NCBI GenBank assembly: GCA_002127295.1
Contig: NFUV01000001.1
Coordinates: 682,001 to 746,000, forward strand
DNA: 64,000 nucleotides
Direction: 5' to 3'
Source of the DNA: Chitinophagaceae bacterium IBVUCB2
GTDB lineage: Bacteria > Bacteroidota > Bacteroidia > Chitinophagales > Chitinophagaceae
In this document: positions 35,718 to 45,298 of the stretch, one piece after another
Layout: each line of letters opens with the position of its first letter
Numbering within the stretch: the first letter of the stretch is position 1
The notes under the pieces: model-generated
The model's input: the letters and a program-made list of their open reading frames with translations, nothing else
The model's database searches: none
Told to the model about the DNA's origin: nothing
Made by a program: the position numbers and the translations under genes

Positions 35718-35766
35718 AAAAAAGGGTGGAGAATATCCTACCTGGAAAAGTAAATATTTCCACCCT
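35718..35766 (-). terminator. Terminator-like hairpin between the SusD side and the GH genes
   Basis: On the minus strand AGGGTGGA (35766-35759) pairs with TCCACCCT (35730-35723), an 8-bp GC-rich stem, and is followed by six T. It sits between the PKD lipoprotein stop and the GH3 start, so it may end the susCD transcript or attenuate readthrough into the glycosidases. Confidence 0.6.
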
Positions 35767-35807
35767 GACGAACTGCTTGCTTGATTGCTTAGCCTTATGA
35801 GAAAAAA

Positions 35808-36701
35808 TTATAGTGCAACATAAGTAAACCTCCAGGCGCCCCAACCATAGTCGAGTCGTAATACAAGTCGTGTAGCAGAAATAGAAACAATATCATAGGT
35901 AACACTTGCAGCAGGAGCTGGTAAAGCAGCATCTGGTGGTGTTCCAGCTTTATATAAACCAAGATGAGCTCCTGTTCCGGTTACTTTTAATTTGTTATTG
36001 CCAATCACTTCAAAAGCAAACGTTCCATTATTAGCCCAAGCCTGGAACTGTGATGGTATAGCGCCGTTCGAATAGCAACCTACTGCCGGCATACCTGCCG
36101 GATGCGGGTTACCACCTTCTTCGTCCACATAAAAATCGCCTTTACTATCATAGGTTACTGTACTACCTGCTTTGGTAAATGTATACTCATCATTAAATAA
36201 ACATGATCTGGTAGTAAGTTCTCCCGTACCATTTGCCCACCATGTTGTGGCAGGATCCGGGCCAATCCACAAGGCGCCGGGCTCAGGAGCCAATTTCCAT
36301 TTTCTTGTACTGTTACCAGTAAGTAATTTAAATGGTGTAATAGCTGCAGGATCATCCGCTGCTACATTCACTGTTTGTTTTGCACTGTCAATTCCATTAT
36401 GACCAAATACAAAAAGCCTTACCAGGTAATCTCCCCTGTCGGGAAAATAAACGGTATCAATTTGTTTTCCTTGCACATAACCAGTACCTGTTGCTTTATC
36501 CCAATCATACCGAAAAGCATTTTGAGAGGTGCTGGTGAGTAAAAATTTATTGGTTTGTCCTGCAATTGGTGTTACAGTGAAAGACGCTGTTGGTTTTGCT
36601 CCAAGGTCTCTTACATCATATTTACAGGAGAAAAAAAGTATAGATGAAAAAATGACGACTAATATGTATATATAAGACTGCTTGTCAATTAACTTTCGCA
36701 T
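35808..36701 (-). CDS. PKD-domain surface lipoprotein of the PUL
   Basis: 297 residues. The signal sequence ends in the lipobox FFSC (mature CKYDVRDLG). Residues ~35-115 form a PKD-like domain (PTASFTVTPIAGQTNKFLLTS, then DYLVRLFVFGHNGIDSAKQTVNV). The C-terminal ~170 residues (NSTRKWKLAPEPGALWIGP ... GAWRFTYVAL) have the Trp-rich look of a glycan-binding domain. By position directly after susD it fits the SusE/F or SGBP-B role of a surface glycan-binding protein. Trp-rich patches such as TTWWANGTGEL may bind sugar. Confidence 0.85.
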   Translation of the reverse strand: MRKLIDKQSYIYILVVIFSSILFFSCKYDVRDLGAKPTASFTVTPIAGQTNKFLLTSTSQNAFRYDWDKATGTGYVQGKQIDTVYFPDRGDYLVRLFVFGHNGIDSAKQTVNVAADDPAAITPFKLLTGNSTRKWKLAPEPGALWIGPDPATTWWANGTGELTTRSCLFNDEYTFTKAGSTVTYDSKGDFYVDEEGGNPHPAGMPAVGCYSNGAIPSQFQAWANNGTFAFEVIGNNKLKVTGTGAHLGLYKAGTPPDAALPAPAASVTYDIVSISATRLVLRLDYGWGAWRFTYVAL

Positions 36702-36748
36702 ATAAAAAAGTTGAATTGTAAAAAAATTGTTTGCTAACCTTTACCTTC

Positions 36749-38278
36749 TTAGTAAAAGGGGTTTTGTGGTAAACCTGCTGTTCTTACATCGAAATCAGGT
36801 ATAGGCAACACACCGTGTTTGTTTGACTGGTATCCCAGCGAAGCCAGTTCTGTTGCAGCTAATCCCCAACGTACCAGGTCGGGATAACGATAACCTTCGA
36901 ACGCAAGTTCCAGTTGTCTTTCCTTTACGATATCAGTAAAGAGAGCAGGCCCTGAGGTACCCACATCAGCTAATCCACCAACCCGTTGACGAACCTGGTT
37001 GAGGTATTGTCTTGCTTTCAGATCGTTACTTGATTTATTGTACGCCTCGGCTGCCATTAATAATACATCCGCATAGCGGATGAGGCGCCAGTTCGTACCA
37101 TAATTCAATTCGCCTATCGGGCTTCCGGTTTGAGATTGGAATGACCCGTATTTACGTTGAAAGAATCCTTCATAATCATACGCTGTTGGATTTGTCCAGT
37201 TTCCACCAGCAGAAATTAATTCTCCTACAGACATAACAGTTTGTCTTCTTCTGTTAACATCGCCTGCAGCAATAAATGCATCCCACATCTTTTGTTTTGG
37301 CAAATTGAAACCCCAACCAGCGATCAAAGAATCAGCAGGTGCTTTGGTATAAAAGTCGCCACGGGGTCCCATTATTTGAATATGGATATTACTTTCCGGA
37401 GCACCACCCCAGGGGAAGTTTCCCCAATCATAACTGCGGGCATTGGTGTAAGATGTTTCAAATAATGATTCCTGTCCAAACTCATAGGTTGGTGAGAATG
37501 CAGCACCAACAGAGGGAGCCAATGAATATTGATTAGAAGTAATTACTAATTCAAATTGTGCTGCAGCCTCTGCATACTTTGCCTGGTATAATAATGCTTT
37601 TCCCAGCAAAGCTTGTGCTGCACCTTTTGAAGCTCTGAACCTATCACCACCAACATACGTACTCCGCAATGGAAGATCAGTAATTGCCTCATTAAGATCT
37701 TTTTGAATTTGCGCATATACATCTGCTTTTGCTTTACGACCTGTACTGGTATATTCTGCAGGTGGTATATCATTTAAAACCAAGGGCACATCTCCCCATA
37801 ATGAAACCAACTCAAAATAATTGTAAGCCCTGATGAATTTTGCTTCGGCTATTAATCGTTTGCGAAGATCTGTTTCAGGCACCGTTCTGTTAATTACTTT
37901 GTTGGCCCTGTAAATAGTGAAGTAGCACATCCGCCAGGCTTCTCTTACTTTATCGTTTGTAGCATCGAAGTTGTAATTATCTAACGTCTGGTATCCGGGC
38001 TGGTCACCAGCATCACTTCCACCGGCGTTGCTTTCATCGGACAACAACATTTTAATCATGTAAAGGCTACCCCAATTTGTATTGTAATGTGCCTGCATCA
38101 TATCATAAGTTGCAGTTACGGCCTGGGTAGCATCTAAATCAGTCTTATAAAAATCTTCTTCTGCATAAGCACCTGGTACTTCCTGGTCAAGAAACTTTTT
38201 ACAGCCACTTGTTAGGAATAATGCAGACAAACAAACTATCGTAGTATTTATTAAATAATTTTTCATTTTTGTTTCCAT
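36749..38278 (-). CDS. susD: SusD/RagB-family glycan-binding lipoprotein
   Basis: 509 residues. Lipobox LTSGC with mature CKKFLDQE, typical of SusD proteins. The N-terminal TPR helices (about 45-250; ETDLRKRLIAEAKFIRAYNYFELVSLWGDVPLVL) and C-terminal SusD_RagB domain (WRLIRYADVLLMAAEAYN, then RQLELAFEGYRYPDLVRWG) are intact. It caps the SusC pore and hands oligosaccharides to it. A second ATG four codons in (MKNYLIN) is an equally good start. It follows susC by 7 bases. Symbol denotes the family, not the Bacteroides starch gene. Confidence 0.95.
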   Translation of the reverse strand: METKMKNYLINTTIVCLSALFLTSGCKKFLDQEVPGAYAEEDFYKTDLDATQAVTATYDMMQAHYNTNWGSLYMIKMLLSDESNAGGSDAGDQPGYQTLDNYNFDATNDKVREAWRMCYFTIYRANKVINRTVPETDLRKRLIAEAKFIRAYNYFELVSLWGDVPLVLNDIPPAEYTSTGRKAKADVYAQIQKDLNEAITDLPLRSTYVGGDRFRASKGAAQALLGKALLYQAKYAEAAAQFELVITSNQYSLAPSVGAAFSPTYEFGQESLFETSYTNARSYDWGNFPWGGAPESNIHIQIMGPRGDFYTKAPADSLIAGWGFNLPKQKMWDAFIAAGDVNRRRQTVMSVGELISAGGNWTNPTAYDYEGFFQRKYGSFQSQTGSPIGELNYGTNWRLIRYADVLLMAAEAYNKSSNDLKARQYLNQVRQRVGGLADVGTSGPALFTDIVKERQLELAFEGYRYPDLVRWGLAATELASLGYQSNKHGVLPIPDFDVRTAGLPQNPFY

Positions 38279-38285
38279 TTAATAA

Positions 38286-41200
38286 TTAAAAATTAAATGT
38301 CGCTCCAATAATGGCTTTTCTTGGAATAGGATAGCCACCACGATCTATACCAATACTGTTTTGACCATTGCTTCCACCTTCAGGATCTACACCCGGATAC
38401 TTAGTGAAAGTGAAAAAGTCATCCAGTGAAACATAGAAGCGGGCATTTTTAACCTTAATCCTGTCCATTAAACCTTGTGGTAGTGTATACCCTAATTGCA
38501 ATTGCCTGATCTTGGTATAAGCACCATTAAAAATCATCAGGTCGCCATTATAGATATACGGATTGGCAGTATTAGAAGCAAACCAGGTGTTGGTACTTCC
38601 AGGTCCTGTCCATCTGTTTTCATAAAAGAAAGCTGGTTTATTAGCAGTACTACGATCAGTACGATTGAAGCCCATTAAAATATCGTTACCGGTTTGTCCC
38701 TGAACAAATACTAACAGATCAAATCCTTTATAAGCAAGATTTACACGGCCACCATAAGTAAGTGTTGGGTGCGGACTTCCGATATAAGTCATATCTGCTG
38801 GAGATATTTGCTTATCACCATTTACATCTATAACAATTGGCTCTCCGGGTTTTGGTGCATAACCAGTAATACCTGTTTTTGATAGATAGTCAGCTACCTC
38901 ACCGGTTGTTTGGAAAATTCCATCTGTTTTATATCCGTTAAAGAACCAGAGTGGTTGCCCTACTTGCATAGCTGTTGCAGACCATCCTGTACCAATACCT
39001 GCACCATAAATTATGGGTGAGTTAGGATCAAGAAAAGTTACCTCATTATTCAATGTAGAAAGGTTAGCACCAATTTCATACATGAATGCTCTTTTGGAAG
39101 TAGGTCTGTTATTATAAGCTAATTCAAACTCAAATCCTTTATTAACAACATTACCTGCATTTTTAGTACGCAAGGTGTTTCCTGCAATCAAGGGTGCGTT
39201 TCCATCTGTCAGCAAATCTTTTGTTGTTTTTTTATAATAATCAATTGTAATATTCAATTTGTTATTAAGAAAGGCCATATCTGCGCCAATGTCAAATTGT
39301 TCGCTGGTTTCCCATGTCAGATCAGGATTGGCAAGGCTTGAAGGTGCTGCACCCACAATAAGATTACCATTTGCATCGGGGTATAACATTCCCGCACCAA
39401 TTGCATTTTTCCATTCGCCAATTCCAATTGATGATACATTACCATTTTGTCCCCAGCTTGCTCTTAATTTCAGGTAGTTGATTTTATCAGCGGCTCCCCT
39501 GAAGAATTCTTCGCTGGAAACAATCCATCCTGCTGAAACAGCCGGGTATATTTTCCATTGATTACCGGGAGCTAATTTGGAGCTTCCATCTCTCCTTACA
39601 GATGCATTAAATAAGTAGCGGTCTTTAAAGCTATAGTTAACTCTGCCAAAAGCAGAAGCTAATGTATAATCAAAAGCATTACTACCAATTCTGTCGATAT
39701 CATCAGGTACAAAGTCGGCATAAGAAAAACGGTCATCTTCTTTAAATAAACCGGAGTAGCTACCGCCGATATGATACTCATGTGTTTTAATTGCAGACAG
39801 ACCTGCAAGAACAGTCATATTATGATCTCCAAAACTTTTCTTATAGGTTGCAAAATTCTCCCACTGCCAGGTGTACCAGTTATTATTATAATCATACCCG
39901 GTTGCAACAGTATTCAGACTTTCGCTTGAATACCAAAAAGTGGGTGTCCATCCGTGGCCTGTTTGAAAAGCAGCGTCAATACCAAATCTTGAAGTGAATG
40001 TAAAATCTTTGAATGGCTGAATTTCTGCATAAACATTTCCAACTATTTTATTCTGCACATTTTCCCCTTTTGCTAACTCAATCCTTGAAATTGGATTACC
40101 ATATTCACCTCTCAGGTAATTTGATATACCATAAAGGTTTCCGTTAGCATCTCTTTTAAGTAATGAACTGATAGGCGTGCCACCCGGAGTAGAACCTGCC
40201 AATGCAGAAAGAACATGTCCCGGCAACGTTCCCGAGTAAGTAACGGGAGTTACAGGATCCATCACCAAAGCTGATGATAGTATTGAACCAAATTCATTGT
40301 TTTCAGAAATCGCTCTTCTCTTGTGATGAGAATAAGACAACCTGTTACCAACAGTTAACCATGATTTTATTTTATGATCGCCATTAAAGCGAACAGTGTA
40401 ACGGTTGAATCTTGCTTTTTCACCACCCACAATACCTTCTTGTGTAAAAATCGTTCCACTAAGCAGGTAAGTGGATTTATCTGTACCACCACTAAATTGT
40501 AAAGAGTGGTGTTGTTGCGGTGCTGTTTTCATAACAGCTTTAAGCCAGTTGGTACCTTCACCAATATTGGCAACATCAGCAGGTGTAGGAGCTCCGGCCA
40601 CTCCAGCTTCCTGCAGGTATTGCTGGTATTGCTGCGCATTCATCATCTTGATGAAATTATCCCGCACCGATTGTTGTGAATACTGACCACTGTAAGCAAT
40701 TTCTGCAGTATTTTTTTTACCAGTTTTTGTGGTAAGAATAATAACACCATTAGCACCTTCAGCACCATAAATAGCGGCTGATGCGGCGTCTTTCAAAATT
40801 TCTATTGATGCAACTTCTGAAGGATCGATATATTCAATACCACCAGCTCTTACCCCATCAATAATATAAAGCGGATTAGAATTTCTATTTGAACCTGCAC
40901 CACGGATGCGGATATTTAAGCCAGCTCCTGGTTGACCAGATGTAGGTAAAACAACAACACCAGCCGTACGTCCCTGCAAAGCCTGGTCAATACGGGTAGA
41001 TGAAACGGTAGTAAGTTGTTCAGCTTTTACTGAAGATATAGATCCGGTAACAAGACTTTTTCTTTGTTGTCCGTAACCCACCACTACCACTTCTGAAATG
41101 GTGCGGTTCAATGCAAGCAATTGAACATTAACTGAAGTGCGGCTATCGAGCTTTATTTCTTGTGTAGCAAAACCAACATAACTCACAATTAATGTAGCGT

Positions 41201-41738
41201 CGGCACTGCTTACATTTATTACAAACAATCCGTCATCTCTTGTTGAGACACCGTTATTAGTTCCTTTTTCTATTATACTAACGCCACCTAATGGGTCACC
41301 TTTTTCATCGGTTATTTTTCCACTGATAACGACAAAGGAAGGAGCAGTAATATCTCCTTTTTTATCGCTTTCAGGTGTATTGGTGATAACTACCAGGTTG
41401 CCATTCATCCGGGTATAAACCAGGGATGTATTGCGAAGCATTTTGTCGAGCACTTCATTTAATGGCCTTTCCTGAACATGAATGCTGATGCGGAGATCTT
41501 TCGGGAGCACTTCGTCTTTGTAAACAAACCGATAAACTCCTTGCTCCTCAATGGCTTTAAATGCCTTTTTGAGGTGTGCTTTGTCGAGGCGCAAGCTGAT
41601 ATTATCCTGACCGTAGCCATTGGAAAAGGCCTGTAAAGAAAATACAGCAATTAGCAGAACAGTTAATTTCATCAGCAGCAAGCATTTGATAATTTGTACA
41701 GCCACGCCAATGGGCATAGCTTGTCCATTTTTTTTCAT
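38286..41738 (-). CDS. susC: SusC/RagA-family TonB-dependent transporter with STN domain
   Basis: 1150 residues. After the signal region come the STN domain (about 45-120; DKAHLKKAFKAIEEQ, then RPLNEVLDKML), a carboxypeptidase-D regulatory-like domain (about 137-213), the EVVVVGYGQQ TonB-box region, the plug (about 225-340) and a 22-strand barrel ending YPIPRKAIIGATFNF. The STN domain is the signal-relay part that contacts FecR, so substrate binding can switch on the adjacent sigma factor. Transport of beta-glucan oligosaccharides is inferred from the linked GH16, GH30 and GH3 genes. It precedes susD by 7 bases. Confidence 0.96.
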   Translation of the reverse strand: MKKNGQAMPIGVAVQIIKCLLLMKLTVLLIAVFSLQAFSNGYGQDNISLRLDKAHLKKAFKAIEEQGVYRFVYKDEVLPKDLRISIHVQERPLNEVLDKMLRNTSLVYTRMNGNLVVITNTPESDKKGDITAPSFVVISGKITDEKGDPLGGVSIIEKGTNNGVSTRDDGLFVINVSSADATLIVSYVGFATQEIKLDSRTSVNVQLLALNRTISEVVVVGYGQQRKSLVTGSISSVKAEQLTTVSSTRIDQALQGRTAGVVVLPTSGQPGAGLNIRIRGAGSNRNSNPLYIIDGVRAGGIEYIDPSEVASIEILKDAASAAIYGAEGANGVIILTTKTGKKNTAEIAYSGQYSQQSVRDNFIKMMNAQQYQQYLQEAGVAGAPTPADVANIGEGTNWLKAVMKTAPQQHHSLQFSGGTDKSTYLLSGTIFTQEGIVGGEKARFNRYTVRFNGDHKIKSWLTVGNRLSYSHHKRRAISENNEFGSILSSALVMDPVTPVTYSGTLPGHVLSALAGSTPGGTPISSLLKRDANGNLYGISNYLRGEYGNPISRIELAKGENVQNKIVGNVYAEIQPFKDFTFTSRFGIDAAFQTGHGWTPTFWYSSESLNTVATGYDYNNNWYTWQWENFATYKKSFGDHNMTVLAGLSAIKTHEYHIGGSYSGLFKEDDRFSYADFVPDDIDRIGSNAFDYTLASAFGRVNYSFKDRYLFNASVRRDGSSKLAPGNQWKIYPAVSAGWIVSSEEFFRGAADKINYLKLRASWGQNGNVSSIGIGEWKNAIGAGMLYPDANGNLIVGAAPSSLANPDLTWETSEQFDIGADMAFLNNKLNITIDYYKKTTKDLLTDGNAPLIAGNTLRTKNAGNVVNKGFEFELAYNNRPTSKRAFMYEIGANLSTLNNEVTFLDPNSPIIYGAGIGTGWSATAMQVGQPLWFFNGYKTDGIFQTTGEVADYLSKTGITGYAPKPGEPIVIDVNGDKQISPADMTYIGSPHPTLTYGGRVNLAYKGFDLLVFVQGQTGNDILMGFNRTDRSTANKPAFFYENRWTGPGSTNTWFASNTANPYIYNGDLMIFNGAYTKIRQLQLGYTLPQGLMDRIKVKNARFYVSLDDFFTFTKYPGVDPEGGSNGQNSIGIDRGGYPIPRKAIIGATFNF

Positions 41739-41766
41739 ACCTTAGTTTTGATTTGATGATTGGAAT

Positions 41767-41836
41767 TTGCTCAGGCTTGAGCAAGTTTTCGTTCATTGTA
41801 ACGGGGAATGCTGCAAACATTCTCCGTTCTTTTTTT
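41767..41836. promoter_or_regulatory. Two hairpins in the susC leader
   Basis: A 7-bp hairpin (TTGCTCA at 41767-41773, TGAGCAA at 41778-41784) and an 11-bp hairpin with one G-U pair (AACGGGGAATG at 41800-41810, CATTCTCCGTT at 41818-41828) lie between fecR and susC. On the + strand the larger one is followed by seven T. On the minus strand, the coding one, there is no T-run, so it is likely an mRNA leader stem or marks an overlapping small ORF starting at 41820. Confidence 0.55.
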
Positions 41837-41918
41837 AAGTTATTTTTTTCATATTCAAGCAGTTTTTTAGTGAGCAATCGTATAATCTAACAGACAGTTC
41901 AAGAGTTTTCTTCCCCAT

Positions 41919-43040
41919 TTATCTTTCCGCCGACACCATCACTTCTTTCTTATTGATCGAATACCGAAATCCTCCACCAGCTTGTTTTAATGCACTCATA
42001 ACTTCCTGCAGGGTTTCATCTTCAAATGTTGCAGTGTATGATTCCTTTTTCAGATTTTCATCAGTGATGATCAATTTAACATCATACCATCTTTCGATTT
42101 TCAGAGCAATTTCTTCCAGGGTTTCTTTATCAAAAGCCAGTTTATTTTTTGTCCATAATATTTCAACTGCACTACTGTCTTTTTCTTTATAATGAATTTT
42201 TCCCAACGTCAGCACAGGAGTATTCTTTCTCTTCTTCTCATCATTTTCCAGCGCCATTGTGCTTTCGCTATTATTTACGATCAGCTTATCATTCGGTTTA
42301 AGGATTATTTTTTTCATATCAGGGCTTTTCACCAATGTAATCTCTACTGATCCCCTGATCAATGATGTCTCTGTATTTTTTTCCTCTGCGTATGACCGCA
42401 CATTAAAGGCTGTACCTAAAACTTTCACATCTATTGCAGATGTATGAATAATGAAGGGACGGGTTTCATCTCTTACGACGTCAAAAAAAGCTTCCCCTGT
42501 AAGTTCTACTTCTCTTATGCTTCCCTGGAAATTTTCATTATAAGTAATCTTGCTATCTGCATTTAACCATACCTGGGTACCATCCGGTAAATTAACTTTA
42601 GACTTTGATCCTCGTTTAGTACTTACTGTATTATGGGCATTGGATTTTGTTTCTTTTTTAGTTCCCGCAACGCCAGAATAAACAAAAAAACCAACAAGCA
42701 AAGAAGCAGCAATACCCGTCACCCACAACATTCTTTTTAATTTGGACGGATTTTTTGTAATGGGTTGTTCTTCATCAAAGGTGTCAGCTACGTCAACGTT
42801 TTCGTATTGTAATACAGGCTCCGACAAGTGATTACTAAGTCGTTGCATATGCCTGTTATAAGCTTCTTTTTTTTGAATTGCAGGATACTGGTGGGAGTTC
42901 CAGATAGCAATTAATGTTTCCATGCGTAGGCCTTCGCCGGGGTTTTCTTGCAAAAACTCCTCCAGTTCAGTCAATTCTGCCGGTTGCGCCTCTCCTGATA
43001 ATTTCAAACTGATTAATTCCCAAAAACGGTCCTGCTTCAT
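41919..43040 (-). CDS. FecR-family anti-sigma factor / signal relay
   Basis: 373 residues. The cytoplasmic N-terminal domain (about 1-100) binds the sigma factor, one membrane span lies at about 104-123 (LWVTGIAASLLVGFFVYSGVAG), and the periplasmic FecR domain (about 135-240) has KVNLPDGTQVWLNADSKITY and FFDVVRDETRPFIIHTSAIDVKVLGTAFNVRSY. The C-terminal DUF4974-like STN-fold domain (about 300-373) pairs with the STN of SusC. In the usual scheme SusC substrate binding triggers FecR to release or activate the ECF sigma factor at 43120. It ends 180 bases before susC. Confidence 0.94.
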   Translation of the reverse strand: MKQDRFWELISLKLSGEAQPAELTELEEFLQENPGEGLRMETLIAIWNSHQYPAIQKKEAYNRHMQRLSNHLSEPVLQYENVDVADTFDEEQPITKNPSKLKRMLWVTGIAASLLVGFFVYSGVAGTKKETKSNAHNTVSTKRGSKSKVNLPDGTQVWLNADSKITYNENFQGSIREVELTGEAFFDVVRDETRPFIIHTSAIDVKVLGTAFNVRSYAEEKNTETSLIRGSVEITLVKSPDMKKIILKPNDKLIVNNSESTMALENDEKKRKNTPVLTLGKIHYKEKDSSAVEILWTKNKLAFDKETLEEIALKIERWYDVKLIITDENLKKESYTATFEDETLQEVMSALKQAGGGFRYSINKKEVMVSAER

Positions 43041-43119
43041 ATTTCTAGTTGGTTATTAACTAAGACAAGAAACAGGTGAAGAATGTACCAAAGGAAAAAG
43101 AAAAATATTTTTTCTTTCA

Positions 43120-43713
43120 TCAGGATCTTGAGAACCTGCTAATTAAAGAAGGATTGGGCTGAAAAGAGGCAGGTAAAAAATCGGCTATTTTACGAATGGC
43201 TATCGCAAGCTGGTTGCGAACTGTGAGAACGGAAATGTTTAGTACTTCAGCGGCTTCTTTATACTTTAACCCATCTTCTTTTACTAATTGAAATACAAGC
43301 CTGCATTGTGGAGGAAGCTCCTGGATCGCTTGTTTTATCTTATTTATAGTTTCTGCGGAAATGTATAATTCTTCAGGATTACCAATACTAACTACAGCCT
43401 GGATATCAATATCATCTATACAATACGGAACATTCTTATAGTTCTTATGAATATAATTGATAGAAAAATTTTTGGTAATGGTAAAAAGATAAACTTTAAG
43501 ATTCTCAATTTCCATTAGCCTCGCCTTTATCTGCCATACTTTAATGAACACATCTGATACAATTTCTTCCGCTGCTTCATTGGATTTTACAATGGAAAAA
43601 GAAAATTTGTGAAGATGCTCAAACATATGATGGTAAAGCGTTTCATACGCTTTAATATCCTCGTACAATGCAATACGATTTTGCAGGTCTAGTATATTAC
43701 TATGTGGTATCAA
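43120..43713 (-). CDS. ECF sigma-70 family RNA polymerase sigma factor
   Basis: 197 residues. Region 2 (about 20-95; AEEIVSDVFIKVWQIKARL, then KVYLFTITKNFSINYIHK) and region 4 (about 130-185; LPPQCRLVFQLVKEDGLKYKEAAEVLNISVLTVRNQLAIAIRKI) are complete. It is paired with FecR downstream and directs transcription of the PUL, probably including susC and susD. Length fits the family (about 170-200). A long leader of ~230 bases separates it from the next upstream gene, which is on the same strand. Confidence 0.94.
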   Translation of the reverse strand: MIPHSNILDLQNRIALYEDIKAYETLYHHMFEHLHKFSFSIVKSNEAAEEIVSDVFIKVWQIKARLMEIENLKVYLFTITKNFSINYIHKNYKNVPYCIDDIDIQAVVSIGNPEELYISAETINKIKQAIQELPPQCRLVFQLVKEDGLKYKEAAEVLNISVLTVRNQLAIAIRKIADFLPASFQPNPSLISRFSRS

Positions 43714-43947
43714 TTTAAGCAGTTGATGAGCAATCGTAATTCAATGTTATTATTTTTTATTGATATAAAAAAAAATAGATAACAACAAACTGAATTGCGA
43801 CAGCAATTTTACTGCATCACCAATAAAATTTTACTCCTTACATTGATATGACAAATCTGTAACGGGCTTTATTTTAGCTACACCCTTCATCATAAATTAG
43901 TTGGCAACTAATACGTTTAAAACTTACTGAGTTAATTATCGGTTTTA

Positions 43948-45042
43948 TTAAACAGCGGCCAGATGTGAAGTTTCCTTCTCCTCTTCTAAACAATTGGCAA
44001 ATTCATTGTACATACGTTGCAGCAATTGTTTATTCGATAATAATTTCTTTTCCATAGCTGCTACTCTTGACTCTTCTTGCTGGAGCTGAAGAGAAAGATT
44101 CTCATTATTATCCTTAGTATCTGCAACTGCAGCACTTAGTATTTGATTTTGTTCTTTAATTTCATTTAGCACATTTTCCATGTATATAAGCTGGTCTTGC
44201 TTTGCATTGAGCAATTGCTGATTTTCGGTTAATAGTTGATTTTTTTCATCTACCAGTTTTTTGAAATGCTCCAGGTCAACATCCTTTTGCTGTACTTGCT
44301 CTTTAAGCAACTCGACTTCTCCCACTTTCGTTTGCTGATTCTTTCTCAGTTCTTCTAATTCATTTTTAAAAAAGGATCTCTCCTGCTCTGTAATATGATT
44401 TCTTTTAACCCGAATATCAATTTGGTTTTGCAGAAATTCAATCTGCTTATTTTTCTCTTCCAGTAAATCCTGCAGCCAGCTTTGTTCATTTACATTACAC
44501 TTCATTGTTGCGTTCTCTACAGCAGAGTTTTCTTCCAACAGAACATTCTGATCCGTTACAACTGGATTTAACACCACTTCCTGATCAGAAGATTCATTAA
44601 CCATTATACTTAATGGATCTCCAGATTGATGCATCATTTGGCCCATTGAATTTTCCATATTAATATTTTTAAGATTATTAAAAAGAGGATATCTATCAAC
44701 CGGGAAAGTTGTAGTCGATGCTTTTAATTTTCCGAAATCTTGTTTAAGTGCTGCATACCTGGCATTGCTATAGGATAATTTTCTTTTGAATTCTCTTAAA
44801 AGTCCTGTATGATCCAGAAAAATAAATTTCCCATCACCAGTCTTATAACAAAAATTTTCAGGGGAGGAACCAATATCCATTTCTATTTCCTTTTCTTCTG
44901 TTTCATCAAGCCTTTTCCTTTTTTTACCGTAATGGATCAGGACTGTGACCAGTAAAGAAAATAATAGTAAAGGCAACACTATCCATACTATACCCTGGAT
45001 GAACATAGTTAGCTCAGTAAATGGCGCAGCGCTTAAAAGCAT
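43948..45042 (-). CDS. Single-pass membrane protein with long coiled coil, function unknown
   Basis: 364 residues. One membrane span near the N-terminus (about 15-38, IVWIVLPLLLFSLLVTVLIHY) is followed by a basic stop-transfer stretch (GKKRKRL). Residues ~185-345 form a long coiled coil rich in Gln, Glu, Leu and Asn (EEKNKQIEFLQNQIDIRV, EELRKNQQTKVGEVELLKEQVQQKDVDLEHFK). The layout resembles ZapB- or EzrA-like scaffold proteins, but I recognise no family. The large 233- and 255-base flanking spacers show that it is a single transcription unit. Confidence 0.75.
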   Translation of the reverse strand: MLLSAAPFTELTMFIQGIVWIVLPLLLFSLLVTVLIHYGKKRKRLDETEEKEIEMDIGSSPENFCYKTGDGKFIFLDHTGLLREFKRKLSYSNARYAALKQDFGKLKASTTTFPVDRYPLFNNLKNINMENSMGQMMHQSGDPLSIMVNESSDQEVVLNPVVTDQNVLLEENSAVENATMKCNVNEQSWLQDLLEEKNKQIEFLQNQIDIRVKRNHITEQERSFFKNELEELRKNQQTKVGEVELLKEQVQQKDVDLEHFKKLVDEKNQLLTENQQLLNAKQDQLIYMENVLNEIKEQNQILSAAVADTKDNNENLSLQLQQEESRVAAMEKKLLSNKQLLQRMYNEFANCLEEEKETSHLAAV

Positions 45043-45298
45043 CTAAAAAAAATTACGTAAAATTCTTTCATGCATAGCAAACATTACCCGGTAAGGGATA
45101 AAAACAAAAATTATGTAAGTGGTGGAAATATAAGCGGCTGTAACCTCAAAATCAATACAACATCATCATCATTTATTCATTTTTATATTTCAAATGAAGA
45201 CCAAATAAACTTCAATAATGATACCAGAATGGTAAATATGATTATATAGAATGAATTTTATTAATCCACATTAAGAAATGCAGAAAGAAAAAGAAGAA

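Noticed and set aside
41602-41877. 91-residue frame overlapping the susC start
   Set aside because: Most of it is antisense-independent overlap with the susC N-terminus in another frame. The upstream part is treated as a possible leader peptide only, not as a gene.
43714-45298. tRNA or small RNA genes in the longer spacers
   Set aside because: I found no T-loop GGTTCRAAT-like box, CCA end or cloverleaf in any gap. The gaps are AT-rich and without a strong terminator-bounded unit.
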